Positions 42,295 through 51,223 of a stretch of DNA of 64,000 nt are shown here, piece after piece (position 1 is the first letter of the stretch; each line of letters opens with the position of its first letter). A program made the position numbers and the translations under genes. The notes under the pieces were generated by a model that saw nothing but the letters and a program-made list of their open reading frames with translations, ran no database searches and had not been told where the DNA came from. This DNA comes from Natrinema salinisoli (GTDB taxonomy: Archaea > Halobacteriota > Halobacteria > Halobacteriales > Natrialbaceae): the NCBI RefSeq assembly GCF_020405205.1, contig NZ_CP084469.1:3162001-3226000 (forward strand), given 5' to 3'.

Positions 42295-43166
42295 CCTCGC
42301 ACATCGCGACCGTCGCTCGCAAGGAGTTCGACGACGCCGGCCGATCGAAGCTCCTCTGGTCGCTGATCGGGCTGCTCGTCGGACTCGTCGCCATCGGCTA
42401 CGTCGCCATCTGGTACACGGTCGACGATATCACCGCTGCCGAAGTCCTCAGCTTCCTCGGCGTCCCGCTGCAAGTGATCCTCCCGATCGCCGCGCTGATC
42501 ACCGGGTACATGGCCGTCGTCGGGGAGCGCCAGTCGGGAAGCATCAAGCTCCTGCTCGGCCTGCCGCCGAACCGAACCGACGTCGTCTTCGGCAAGCTGC
42601 TCGGTCGAACGGCCGTCGTGGGGCTCGCCATCGGGCTCGCCTTCCTCGTCTCGCTGGTCTTCGGGGCGGTCCTCTTCGGCTCGGTTCCGTTCCTCGACTG
42701 GCTCGGCTTCGCCGCCGTGTCGCTGCTCTTCGGGACGGCGTTCGTCGGCCTGGCCGTCGGCGTCTCCGCCGGCGTCCCCACGCGGGGCAAGTCGATGGCC
42801 ATCGTGGTCGGGCTCTACGTCGTGTTCGTCGCGCTGTGGGAACTGCTCACCGCCGGGCCGTACTACCTCATCTACGATGAACCCGTGCCGGTCGAGGCCG
42901 AGACGTGGTACCTGGTGCTCGAGCAGTTCAATCCGATCTTCGCGTACGCCAACGTGGCGACCACGATCGTCGAGGGCTCGATCTTCCCGTTCAAGTTCCA
43001 GTACGGCCTCCAATCGATGGAGGCCAACGGGATGACGCCGGCCGAGCGCTACCCGGGCGACGCGCCGTTCTATCTCCAGGACTGGTTCGGCATCGTCGTC
43101 CTGGTCGTCTGGGCGGTCGTGCCCGTCGCGATCGGCTACTATCGGTTCCAGCGAACCGATCTCTAG
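42291..43166 (+). CDS. ABC-2 type permease
   Basis: 291 residues with six hydrophobic segments. The N-terminus (IATVARKEFDDAGRSKLLW), the cytoplasmic motif VVGERQSGSIKLLLGLPPNRTDVVFGKL and the long outer loop (EAETWYLVLEQFNPIFAY) match NosY-like or ABC-2 exporters of haloarchaea. Overlaps the ATPase gene. It would form the membrane part of the exporter; NosY-like copper or other small substrate is possible, but nothing here specifies it. Confidence 0.9.
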   Translation: MTSHIATVARKEFDDAGRSKLLWSLIGLLVGLVAIGYVAIWYTVDDITAAEVLSFLGVPLQVILPIAALITGYMAVVGERQSGSIKLLLGLPPNRTDVVFGKLLGRTAVVGLAIGLAFLVSLVFGAVLFGSVPFLDWLGFAAVSLLFGTAFVGLAVGVSAGVPTRGKSMAIVVGLYVVFVALWELLTAGPYYLIYDEPVPVEAETWYLVLEQFNPIFAYANVATTIVEGSIFPFKFQYGLQSMEANGMTPAERYPGDAPFYLQDWFGIVVLVVWAVVPVAIGYYRFQRTDL

Positions 43167-43270
43167 GCGCTCGAGTCGCGGGCTCTCGATCCGTCGAATC
43201 GGTCGCAGAATAGCGGTCCTCGCTGTCGCTCGATCGGATCCCGCCGGCGCTCAGTCGCGGTCCGCTTCGG

Positions 43271-43564
43271 TCACTGCATCTGCAGCAACTGCGCGTGCAG
43301 CGTCGTCCCGACCTCGAGGACGTTCGCCTCGTCGACGAACCCCTCCTCGACGGCGAGTTCGACCGCGCGGGTGCCGACGATGTTCGCGACGGCCGCCTCG
43401 CCGAGGCTCTCGAGGACCGCGCGTTCGTCGACCGCGTCGCCGCCGTAGAACTCCTCGGTGACGGTCAGGGAGAGCTCGCCCTCCTCGAACGTCTCGCCGA
43501 GGACGTCCTCGTCACAGACGGCGACCAGCAACCCCTCCGGGGTCTCCCGTTCGTTGACGATCAT
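43271..43564 (-). CDS. DUF424 protein
   Basis: 97 residues. MIVNERETPEGLLVAVCDED, EEFYGGDAVDERAV, VANIVGTRAVELAVEEGFV and VLEVGTTLHAQLLQM are the DUF424 pattern, a small archaeal family often next to translation genes. No catalytic residues are known. The start is four bases after the TPR gene stop, so the two are co-transcribed and probably co-translated. Confidence 0.88.
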   Translation of the reverse strand: MIVNERETPEGLLVAVCDEDVLGETFEEGELSLTVTEEFYGGDAVDERAVLESLGEAAVANIVGTRAVELAVEEGFVDEANVLEVGTTLHAQLLQMQ

Positions 43565-43568
43565 CCGA

Positions 43569-44540
43569 TCACTCGAGCTCCCACTCGCGGTCCTCGTCCT
43601 CCTCGTCGTCTTCCTCGCCGATACCGAGATCCGCGACGCCGAGATCGTCCAGTCCGATGTCGCCACCTCGCTGGGGCGACTGGCGGTTCGCGCCGCGACC
43701 GCCCAGCCCGGCGCCGGCACCGCCCGGTCGGCCTCCCGCACCGCCGCGTCCGGCACCCGGACCGCCGCCAGCACCGCCGCCGCCCTGCCCGTACATCTCC
43801 TCGCGGTCGTCCATCATCTCCTGTTCGGCCTGCTCGCGCATCTGATTGGCCTCTTCCGCGATCTCCTCGGCCTGGTCGAACTCGCCGAGCTCCTCGAGGA
43901 TCTCGGCTTTCGTCTCGAGGACCTTCGCGTTGCGCAGGCCGAGTCGGATCGCGTTGTCGACGCAGTTGAGCGCCTCTTCGGCCAGCCCGCGCTCCGAGAG
44001 GAAGAACGCGCGGTTGAACCAGCCCGCCGCGAACCGCTCGTCGATCTCGATGGCGCGTTCGGCGTGCTCGAGGGCCTCGCTCGTCTCGCCGAACTCCCAG
44101 AGCGCGTAGGCGAGGTTCGTCTCGGCGGTGGCCGCGTGTTCGCTCGAGTCGTCGATCCGCAGGGCCTCACGGTGAGCGCCGATCGCCTCGTCCCACTCCT
44201 CGAGTTCGCCGTGGGCGACGCCCTTGTTCACCCACGCTTCCTGCTCGAGTTTCTCGTCCTCGGCGTAGCGGGCGGTCCGCTCGAAGGCGTCGGTTGCCTG
44301 CTCGTAGCGGTTGATCTGCATGTAGTTCAGGCCGACGTCGAGCAGTTCGCTCGCGTCGACGTCGTCCTGATCGATGTTGTGCTTGTCGAGCGTGTCGGTG
44401 ACGACGCGGGAGTCGACGGGGTCGACCTTCGACGGGTCGACGCCGAGCTCCGGCGGGTCCAGGTCGAACTCCTCGTACGGATCGCCGAATCCCTCTCCCT
44501 CGGAGAAGCGATGGTCGCGATCGTCGTCTCGGTCAGTCAT
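43569..44540 (-). CDS. TPR-repeat protein with Gly-rich tail
   Basis: 323 residues. An acidic head is followed by four or five tetratricopeptide units (ASELLDVGLNYMQINRYEQA, EAWVNKGVAHGELEEWDEA, AATAETNLAYALWEFGETSEA, AAGWFNRAFFLSERGLAEEA, AKVLETKAEILEELGEFDQA). After a coiled stretch (NQMREQAEQEMMDDREEMY) comes a Gly/Ala/Arg-rich segment (residues about 250-295) and an acidic end. TPR proteins scaffold complexes; the Gly/Arg tail could bind RNA, which is speculation. Pairs with DUF424. Confidence 0.88.
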   Translation of the reverse strand: MTDRDDDRDHRFSEGEGFGDPYEEFDLDPPELGVDPSKVDPVDSRVVTDTLDKHNIDQDDVDASELLDVGLNYMQINRYEQATDAFERTARYAEDEKLEQEAWVNKGVAHGELEEWDEAIGAHREALRIDDSSEHAATAETNLAYALWEFGETSEALEHAERAIEIDERFAAGWFNRAFFLSERGLAEEALNCVDNAIRLGLRNAKVLETKAEILEELGEFDQAEEIAEEANQMREQAEQEMMDDREEMYGQGGGGAGGGPGAGRGGAGGRPGGAGAGLGGRGANRQSPQRGGDIGLDDLGVADLGIGEEDDEEDEDREWELE

Positions 44541-44631
44541 TAGTTGAATGTCGCGGCGACGACTGTTAAGGGCTGCGACCCGGGTATCGGCGGGATTCGG
44601 AGAGCGGCGAACTCCCTCCGGAACGCGGCTC

Positions 44632-46257
44632 TCAGACTCGGTTGCCGAGGCGTCTAGTGACTCCCCGAAGGGACTGCGTTACCTCCGCCGGGTGCGGCAG
44701 TCCGAGCCGGTACCGGACCCGATCCTGTCGCTTGAGCGGGTCGAACACCGCGGGCTCTCTGAGCTCCCAGACCTGCGCCCGGCCCCGTCCACCGTGTCGG
44801 TCGAGGATCGCGTTCGCCGCGCGGCGGCCGGCCTCGTTGGCCGACTCCATCGACGCCAGATCGGCGTTCGTTCGGACGTAGTCGCTCGCCAGGGTGAGGT
44901 TTCCCACGCCGACGTCGGCCGGCGGCCGCTTCCGGAGCGACCCCACGGTGTTGATCAACAGCGGCGATCGGTTTTCGACTCCGGCATCCGTTTCGACGAT
45001 CGAGGGATCGAGGAACCAGTCGACCAGCATGTCGTCCCGCAGCCGCCGGTCGGGCCCGTTCAGGTGGGTCTTCAGCTGCGCCCAGATCTCCTCGGCGATC
45101 TCTTCACGGGTACATTCCCTGGCCGGCTTTTCGTGGTAGAGTCCCGGCGTGTCCCAGTCGGAGGCGATAACTGAGAGAACGCCCTCGACCTCGTCGGGAC
45201 CGCGGCCCTCGAGGTCGTAGCCCGTCCAGAACTGGCGCTGGGAGATCGAAGTCAGCGCCCAGGGGGCGTCGGCGTAGACCTGGTGGCCGCGGCTCAGTTC
45301 GACGTCGTCGGTGAGGTAGAACTGGATCCCGTTCATCCAGGCGGTATCGAGCCGATCGATCCGCCCCAGTTCCGGCGCTTCCCGGCGTAGCTCCGGCGTG
45401 ACGAACTCGGGGGCGACCTCGACGGGGACGGCCAGCACGAACTCGTCGGCCGCGACCGTTCGTCCGTCGGCCAGCTCGGCGTCGGTCACGCGTCGCCCGT
45501 CGAACGCGAGGCCCCGAACAGGGGTGTTCGGTCGGAACTCGACGCCCAGCGTCTCGAGATGGCGGACCCACGGATCGATCCAGGCCTCGTTCGTCGGGGC
45601 GTTCAGGACCCGTTCGGTCGGCTCGGTCGGATCGAGCTGGCCGAACAGCAACTGCAGGTAGATGGTGCCGACCGTCCGTGCGCTCCCGACCTGCGGCCGG
45701 AGCGCGACGAGCGCCTGCGTCGCGTACGCGAGCCGGTCGCGAAACTCCTGCGAACGGTTCTCGGCGTCGATGAACTCCCACCAGGAGACGTCGTCGAGCT
45801 CCTCCTCGCGACGCTCATCGCAGGCGGTCAGCAGGTACAGCAGTCGCTCGAGCAGGAATCGGACGTCACTGCGGGGCAGGTCCTCGGCGAAGGCCGGACG
45901 GAGCGCCTCGAGCCAGCCCCGAACCGAGTCGGGCGTGCGGGTCTCCGCGATCCGCCCCGAATCCGCGGTGCTCGCGATCAGCGTCGCTTCGGTCTCGACG
46001 AGGTTGTCCGCGACGGTTCCGGCACCGTCGGGGATCCGCTCCATGGTATCGACGACGTGGCGGTAGAACGCCGGAAAGAACCGGAACCCGTGTTCGCCGT
46101 GGAGCGCGGCCGGATCGTCCGCGATCGGCATCGATCGGGCCTTCCCGCCGAAGCGGTCGTTCGCCTCGAAGACGGTCACGTCGTGCCCGCGCTCGGCGAG
46201 TTCGTGCGCCGCCGTGAGGCCGCCGATTCCGCCACCGAGTACGGCAACGTCGGTCAT
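44632..46257 (-). CDS. FAD-dependent amine oxidase/phytoene desaturase-like protein
   Basis: 541 residues from ATG 46257. The dinucleotide motif is DVAVLGGGIGGLTAAHELAERGHDVTVFE followed by GGKARSMP and HGEHGFRFFPAFYRHV, the pattern of the flavin amine oxidase / hydroxysqualene dehydroxylase / carotenoid desaturase clan. A C-terminal FAD region (NLTLASDYVRTNADLASMESANEAGRRA) is present. The substrate may be an isoprenoid. A minus-strand TATA GTTATGT 27 bases upstream makes the mRNA leaderless. Convergent arrangement with nothing nearby helps little in assigning the role. Confidence 0.85.
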   Translation of the reverse strand: MTDVAVLGGGIGGLTAAHELAERGHDVTVFEANDRFGGKARSMPIADDPAALHGEHGFRFFPAFYRHVVDTMERIPDGAGTVADNLVETEATLIASTADSGRIAETRTPDSVRGWLEALRPAFAEDLPRSDVRFLLERLLYLLTACDERREEELDDVSWWEFIDAENRSQEFRDRLAYATQALVALRPQVGSARTVGTIYLQLLFGQLDPTEPTERVLNAPTNEAWIDPWVRHLETLGVEFRPNTPVRGLAFDGRRVTDAELADGRTVAADEFVLAVPVEVAPEFVTPELRREAPELGRIDRLDTAWMNGIQFYLTDDVELSRGHQVYADAPWALTSISQRQFWTGYDLEGRGPDEVEGVLSVIASDWDTPGLYHEKPARECTREEIAEEIWAQLKTHLNGPDRRLRDDMLVDWFLDPSIVETDAGVENRSPLLINTVGSLRKRPPADVGVGNLTLASDYVRTNADLASMESANEAGRRAANAILDRHGGRGRAQVWELREPAVFDPLKRQDRVRYRLGLPHPAEVTQSLRGVTRRLGNRV

Positions 46258-46349
46258 TAGCCGTTTTGGGGCACGGATCGACATAACGGGCGTCCCTAAC
46301 TACGAATCCCTCGAGATGGAAAACGATCGTCCCCGGCCATGCGCGGTCG

Positions 46350-46985
46350 TCAGTCGTCGCCGGCGAGGTGCTCGAGGACCGCGTCGGTCGTCACGACGTC
46401 GCCGTACTTGGCGTCGATGTCGAGGAGGTTCGCCCTGTGTGGCCCCTCGGCTCTGTCGCCGACCGCGTCGGCCGGGACGATCGTGCGGTAGCCGTGCTGG
46501 AGGCTGTCGACCGCCGTCGCGCGGACGCAGCCGCTGGTCGTGACGCCGACGATGACGAGAGTGTCCACGCGGCTGGTGGTCAGCTCCGACTGGAGATCGG
46601 TCCCGAAGAAAGCGCTGGCGTACTTCTTCAGGATCACGCGTTCGTCGTCGAGGGGCGCGATCCGATCGTCCACCTCGACGCGGTCGGTCCCGAGGCGGAG
46701 CTCTTTGAGCGCGGGGACCTTCTCGACGAACATGCCCGCGTCGCCGTAGGATTCCTCGAACGCGACGGTCGTGAAGTACCGCGGCAAGTCGCGTTCTCGG
46801 AACGCCTCGAGCAGCCGCGCCGTCTGCTCGAGGACGTCGTCGACGTCCGACCCGAGATTCGAGTCCGGGTCGGTGAAGGCGTTGATCAGGTCGATGACGA
46901 GCAGCGCCGGGCGCTCTCCGATGCCGACGCTCTCGCCGAACTCTCGGTCGTCGTAGCGGTCCTCGGTGTCGTTGATCCAGTCCAT
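46350..46985 (-). CDS. isochorismatase-family amidohydrolase
   Basis: 211 residues. The cysteine hydrolase triad is visible: Asp in LLVIDLINAFTD, Lys in VILKKYASAFFGTDL, Cys in VGVTTSGCVRATAVDSL. This fold covers nicotinamidase, N-carbamoylsarcosine amidase and related C-N hydrolases; the sequence style (ending YGDVVTTDAVLEHL) is closest to N-carbamoylsarcosine amidohydrolase-like proteins, by inference. It is third in the hyuA-hyuB transcript, 43 bases after hyuB. The context suggests it acts on the ring-opened product of HyuAB. Confidence 0.87.
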   Translation of the reverse strand: MDWINDTEDRYDDREFGESVGIGERPALLVIDLINAFTDPDSNLGSDVDDVLEQTARLLEAFRERDLPRYFTTVAFEESYGDAGMFVEKVPALKELRLGTDRVEVDDRIAPLDDERVILKKYASAFFGTDLQSELTTSRVDTLVIVGVTTSGCVRATAVDSLQHGYRTIVPADAVGDRAEGPHRANLLDIDAKYGDVVTTDAVLEHLAGDD

Positions 46986-47028
46986 AATGTGCGTCTGTGG
47001 GGTAGCTACGCGAACGATCGGGTGCGGT

Positions 47029-48897
47029 TCAGTTGTGCCGATCGTCGAACTCGTCGCGCTCGGCGGCGATCCGGTCGGCGAGTTCGTCGTCGTCCGGCAG
47101 CGGTCCGTAGTCGAACTCCGCGAGGTCCTCGCGCGTTTCGCGCTGGTCCGCCCGGCGCTCTTCCGTCGCGGCCTCGTCGAGGGTCCCGTCGTCACCGACG
47201 ACGACGCCGTACTCCTCGCGGGCGGCGTCGGTCGAGATGAGCCCCTGCCGGATCTCCTCGGCGACGAGTTCCGGGTCCCGCTCGAGCGGGTCCCCCAGTC
47301 CGCCGCCGCCGGCGGTTCGGAAGACGAGTTTGTCGCCGGCCGCAACGGCGACGTTCTCGACCTTGGAGGGGAGTTCCTCCTCGGTCCCGTCGGTCCGGAG
47401 GAGCTTCTTCTCGCTGGTCTGGGCGTGTTTTCCGCCGTCGACGCCCCACGGGTACGTGTGCGCCCGGTCGTCCTGGAAGGTGATCGCGCCGTCCTCCTCG
47501 AAGGTGTAGACCTTCGTGATGCCGTGGCCGCCGCGGAACTCCCCGGCACCGCCGGTGTCGGTCCGGGTGCTGTACTCGTCGATCGTGAGCGGGTAGTAGG
47601 CCTCTTGGTACTCGGCGGGAACGGTCCGGAACAGCGGCCACCAGGAGTGGCCGTCGAGGCCGTCGCCGCCCGGGCGGGCGGGGATGCCACCGTAGAGGAT
47701 CTCGAGCATCTGGAAGTCGTTGCCCTCGGAGTCGGTGCCCGCGTAGACCAGATTCGGCGAGGTCCCGTAGCTGCCGGCGACGCTGAAGTCGTCGATGAGC
47801 TTCGAGAAGGTGGCCTGCAGGACGTCGAACTGGCGGGCCATCAGCGGCAGGCGGTTGCCCAGTGCGGCCGGGAACTCCGGCTGGACGACGGTCCCCTCGG
47901 GCAGGTTGACCTCGAAGAGGTCGTAGTAGCCGTCGTTGAACGTCAGCAGCGGGTCGAAGGCCATGATGAGGAAGACCCCCGTGAACATCTTGAACATCTT
48001 CTCGTTCAGGAGGAAGTTCACCGTCCCGGGAACCTGATCGTCGGTCCCCTCCCAGTCGAGGTAGACGGTGTCGCCCTCGCGGTAGATCTCGAGGTGGAGC
48101 TTGATCGGCCCGTTGCCCATCCCGTCGTCGTCGACGTAGTCCTCGAAGGTGTAGCGTTCGCCTTCGGGCACGAACTCGCGGATGAGATTGATCATGCCGT
48201 CGCGAGTGCGGTCGAGAATGGCGTCACAGCCCTCGAGGTAGGTCTCCTTTCCGAAGCGATCACAGAGTTCCTGCACGCGGGATTCGGCGACGGCCGTGCC
48301 GGCCGCGAGCGCTTTGATGTCTGCCTCGGCGTGCTCGGGGAGGCGCGTGTTGTGCGCGAACGTTTCGAGGAGTTCGCTGTCGAACTCGCCGCCCTTGTAG
48401 AGCTTGACCGGCGGAAGGCGCATCCCCTCCTCGAAGACGGTCGTCGCCTGGACGGGCATGCTGCCGGGGGTCTTCCCGCCGACGTCCATCAGGTTCCCCC
48501 ACTGGCTGCCGAAGCCGACGAGGTCGCCCTCGTAGAAGATCGGCCGGAGCAACAGCATGTCCGGCGTGTGCGAGACCGCGCCGGCGCACATGTAGGGGTC
48601 GTTGGTGGCGATGACGTCGCCCTCGTTCAGCTCGTCCCAGCCGAAGGGGGCGTTCTCGATAATCGTGTCGATGGCGCTGCCGAACTGGCCCATGACCATC
48701 CGTCCCTGCGGGTCGGCGATCAGGGGGAACTGGTCTGACTGCTCACGGATGACCGGACTGATGGCGGTCGTCTCGAGAACGCGGTCCATCTCGTGGCGCG
48801 TGTTCGAGAGCGTGTTCTCGATGATGTCGAGGGTCGTCGCGTCGATGTCGTGGTCCCCGACGAAGTCGGGGGTGGCGTCGGCTGCGTGCTGGCTCAT
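47029..48897 (-). CDS. hyuB: hydantoinase B / oxoprolinase family subunit
   Basis: 622 residues. Motifs typical of HyuB: DIIENTLSNTRHEMDRVLETTAISPVIREQSDQF, GDVIATNDPYMCAGAVSHTPDM, GFGSQWGNLMDVGG, GNGPIKLHL and the Gly-rich FRTAGGGGLGDPLERDP at the C-terminus. The family comprises ATP-dependent N-methylhydantoinase, 5-oxoprolinase and acetone/acetophenone carboxylase beta subunits. ATGA overlap with hyuA. The polar C-terminal 90 residues are haloarchaeal style. Confidence 0.93.
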   Translation of the reverse strand: MSQHAADATPDFVGDHDIDATTLDIIENTLSNTRHEMDRVLETTAISPVIREQSDQFPLIADPQGRMVMGQFGSAIDTIIENAPFGWDELNEGDVIATNDPYMCAGAVSHTPDMLLLRPIFYEGDLVGFGSQWGNLMDVGGKTPGSMPVQATTVFEEGMRLPPVKLYKGGEFDSELLETFAHNTRLPEHAEADIKALAAGTAVAESRVQELCDRFGKETYLEGCDAILDRTRDGMINLIREFVPEGERYTFEDYVDDDGMGNGPIKLHLEIYREGDTVYLDWEGTDDQVPGTVNFLLNEKMFKMFTGVFLIMAFDPLLTFNDGYYDLFEVNLPEGTVVQPEFPAALGNRLPLMARQFDVLQATFSKLIDDFSVAGSYGTSPNLVYAGTDSEGNDFQMLEILYGGIPARPGGDGLDGHSWWPLFRTVPAEYQEAYYPLTIDEYSTRTDTGGAGEFRGGHGITKVYTFEEDGAITFQDDRAHTYPWGVDGGKHAQTSEKKLLRTDGTEEELPSKVENVAVAAGDKLVFRTAGGGGLGDPLERDPELVAEEIRQGLISTDAAREEYGVVVGDDGTLDEAATEERRADQRETREDLAEFDYGPLPDDDELADRIAAERDEFDDRHN

Positions 48898-50957
48898 TGT
48901 GAATCACTCCGCGTTATTTCCAGGTTCGCGTACCGATCGACCGTCGCCGTGTGGTCTGGCTGGACGACGACCGTCGAGTCGTCGTCGGTGACGATCGCCG
49001 GCCCGGCGATCGCGTTGCCGGGTCGCATCTGTGCGCGGTCGTAGATCGGCGTCTCGTGGTAGCTGTCGTCGAAGAAGACCTCCTGTGTGCCGACTTCCGC
49101 CCCGCTCGCGTCCTCGCCGCCGAGGTCGCTCTCCTCTAACGTGACGCCCTGGATCGTTCCCTTGCCGATGACTCGGAGGTTCGCGATCTCGAGGGGCGCG
49201 TCGAGGGAGAAGCCGAAGCGCTGGTCGTGGCGCGACTCGAAGTCGTCTTTGATCTCCGCGATGCCCTCCTCGGTCCGGAGGTTCGAGAGGTCGATCGGGA
49301 TCGACATCTGGACGTCCTGGCGGTAGTACCGGCAGTCGGCGTAGTACTCGAAGGCGTGGTTCGCCTCGCCGACGCCCTCCGAGACGAGCCAGTCGGTCGC
49401 CTCCGCTCGCAGGTCCTGGTAGGCCTCGTACACTTCCTCGCCGTCGACGTCCTGATCCGTCTTCAGGTAGGTCTCGGAGAACTCGTTTTGCACGTCGCTC
49501 GTCAGGAAGCCGAAGGCGCTCATGACGCCCGGTCCCGGCGGGACGATCAGCGGGTAGGCGTCCATCACGTCCGCCAGCGCGTTCGCGTGCATCGGGCCGG
49601 CACCGCCGAACGCGACGAGCCCGAAGTCCCGCGGATCGTAGCCGCGCTCGACGGAGACGACCCGGAGCGCGCCGTACATGTTCTCGTTGACGATGTCGAG
49701 GATCGCCTGAGCGGCCTCCTCGACCGTGCTGTCGCGCTCGTCGGCGACCGTCCGGATCGCGTCACGGGCCGCCTCGCGATCGAGTTCCATGCTCCCGCCG
49801 AGCCGGACGTTCGACGGAATGCGGCCGAGCACGACGTTCGCGTCGGTCACCGTCGGCTCCTCGCCGCCCTGTCCGTAGCAGGCCGGCCCCGGATCGGCCC
49901 CGGCGCTCTCGGGCCCGACCTGGAGCGATCCCGACAGTTGGACGCGAGCGATCGAGCCCCCGCCCGCGCCGACCGTGTTGACGTCGACGGCTCGAGACTT
50001 GAACTCACGGTAGCCGACCTTCGTCTGGCGCGTCGTCTCGGGTTTGCCGTCCTCGACCAGCGAGACGTCCGTCGAGGTGCCGCCCATATCGAGCGTGAGC
50101 ACGTCGGGAACGCCCTTCTTCTCCGCGATGGTCGCCGCGCCGACGACGCCGCCGGACGGCCCCGACAGGGCGAGTTCCACCGGCCGGTGTTTCGCGGCGT
50201 CGGAGCTCATCAGCCCGCCGTCCGAGCGCACGACGTTCATCTTCGCGGTCGAGCCGGCCGCCTCGAGCGAGTCGTCGAGGTCGTCGAGGTAGTCGATCAC
50301 TTGCGGCCGCGCGTAGTCGTTGATGACTGTCGTCAGCGTCCGCTCGTACTCGCCGTACTCCGGAACGATCTCCGCGGAGATCGACACCGGGAGATCCGGA
50401 CACTCGTCCTGAATGATGTCCCGGACCTGCCGTTCGTGGGCCGGATTCAGATACGAGTTCAGCAGGGCGACGGTCAGCGACTCGACGCCCGAGTCGGCGA
50501 GCTCCCGGACCGCCGCTCGGACCGCTTCTTCGTCGATCGGTTCCTGCTCCGATCCGTCGGGCGACGTGATCCGGCCGCCGACGCTTCGCGTATCGACGAG
50601 ATCGGCCAGGGGCGTCGGTTTCTCCATGTCCATCCACCCGTAGAGCGGCCCGGGCGTCCACGCCCGCGCCAGATGGAGGACGTCCTCGTGGCCCTCGCTG
50701 GTGATCAGTCCGACTCGGGAGCCGGTCTCCTCGAGCAGCATGTTCGTCACGACGGTCGTCCCGTGAAACAACAGGTTCAGTTCGCCGACGGACGTGTCGG
50801 CCTTGTCGACGGCCTCCTCGATCCCGTTGATCACGCCCTCCGACGGGTTCGCCGGCGTGGAGAGCACCTTGTCGATCGTGAGTTCGCGGGTGTCCTCGTC
50901 GAAGACGATGACGTCCGTGAACGTCCCACCCACGTCCACTCCTAGGTTGTGTGCCAT
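48894..50957 (-). CDS. hyuA: hydantoinase A / oxoprolinase family subunit
   Basis: 687 residues from ATG 50957 (MAHNLGVDVGGTFTDVIVFD), the ASKHA-type ATP-binding subunit. Other motifs: LLFHGTTVVTNMLLE, SGPSGGVVGAATIAEKKG, LTLDMGGTSTDVSLVEDG, DVNTVGAGGGSIARV, GPACYGQGGEEPTVTDANVVLGR, and FGGAGPMHANALAD. These are complete, so ATP-dependent amide-ring opening or carboxylation is expected together with HyuB. First gene of a three-gene transcript. The long upstream frame to 51233 is not coding. Confidence 0.94.
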   Translation of the reverse strand: MAHNLGVDVGGTFTDVIVFDEDTRELTIDKVLSTPANPSEGVINGIEEAVDKADTSVGELNLLFHGTTVVTNMLLEETGSRVGLITSEGHEDVLHLARAWTPGPLYGWMDMEKPTPLADLVDTRSVGGRITSPDGSEQEPIDEEAVRAAVRELADSGVESLTVALLNSYLNPAHERQVRDIIQDECPDLPVSISAEIVPEYGEYERTLTTVINDYARPQVIDYLDDLDDSLEAAGSTAKMNVVRSDGGLMSSDAAKHRPVELALSGPSGGVVGAATIAEKKGVPDVLTLDMGGTSTDVSLVEDGKPETTRQTKVGYREFKSRAVDVNTVGAGGGSIARVQLSGSLQVGPESAGADPGPACYGQGGEEPTVTDANVVLGRIPSNVRLGGSMELDREAARDAIRTVADERDSTVEEAAQAILDIVNENMYGALRVVSVERGYDPRDFGLVAFGGAGPMHANALADVMDAYPLIVPPGPGVMSAFGFLTSDVQNEFSETYLKTDQDVDGEEVYEAYQDLRAEATDWLVSEGVGEANHAFEYYADCRYYRQDVQMSIPIDLSNLRTEEGIAEIKDDFESRHDQRFGFSLDAPLEIANLRVIGKGTIQGVTLEESDLGGEDASGAEVGTQEVFFDDSYHETPIYDRAQMRPGNAIAGPAIVTDDDSTVVVQPDHTATVDRYANLEITRSDSQ

Positions 50958-51010
50958 TTGGTATCGTACAGGTATCTCCACCGTAGCCGTTCGAGTAAGC
51001 GTTCTCCCAA

Positions 51011-51040
51011 CCAGTGGGGGGCGTTTATATACTTCCGTCG
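51011..51040 (-). promoter_or_regulatory. hyuA promoter element (TATA plus CCACTGG)
   Basis: Read on the minus strand, AAGTATATAAACGCCC is followed by CCCCACTGG. The same 30-base design appears in the promoter of the divergent CoA-transferase gene at 51152-51181. A leader of about 40 bases to hyuA is predicted. Confidence 0.65.
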
Positions 51041-51151
51041 GGCCGAGTCGACACCGGGGGCCGATTCTCGGACGCGGTACGCGTCCGGTGGGTCCGCGTT
51101 GTAGCGCTGACTCTCGTCTCGACGCTTCGTCGCATCCCGGTCGGAGCCCCA

Positions 51152-51181
51152 CCGTCCGAGTATATAAACGGCCTACACTGG
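51152..51181 (+). promoter_or_regulatory. CoA-transferase promoter element (TATA plus CACTGG)
   Basis: CCGTCCGAGTATATAAACGG is followed by CCTACACTGG. It matches the element at 51011-51040 in inverted orientation in about 22 of 30 positions, including the TATA core and the CACTGG end. The predicted leader to the ATG at 51224 is about 30 bases. Confidence 0.65.
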
Positions 51182-51223
51182 GTGGACCAACTGTCTTCGG
51201 TCGAGGGGGAGTGGTACAGGGAA

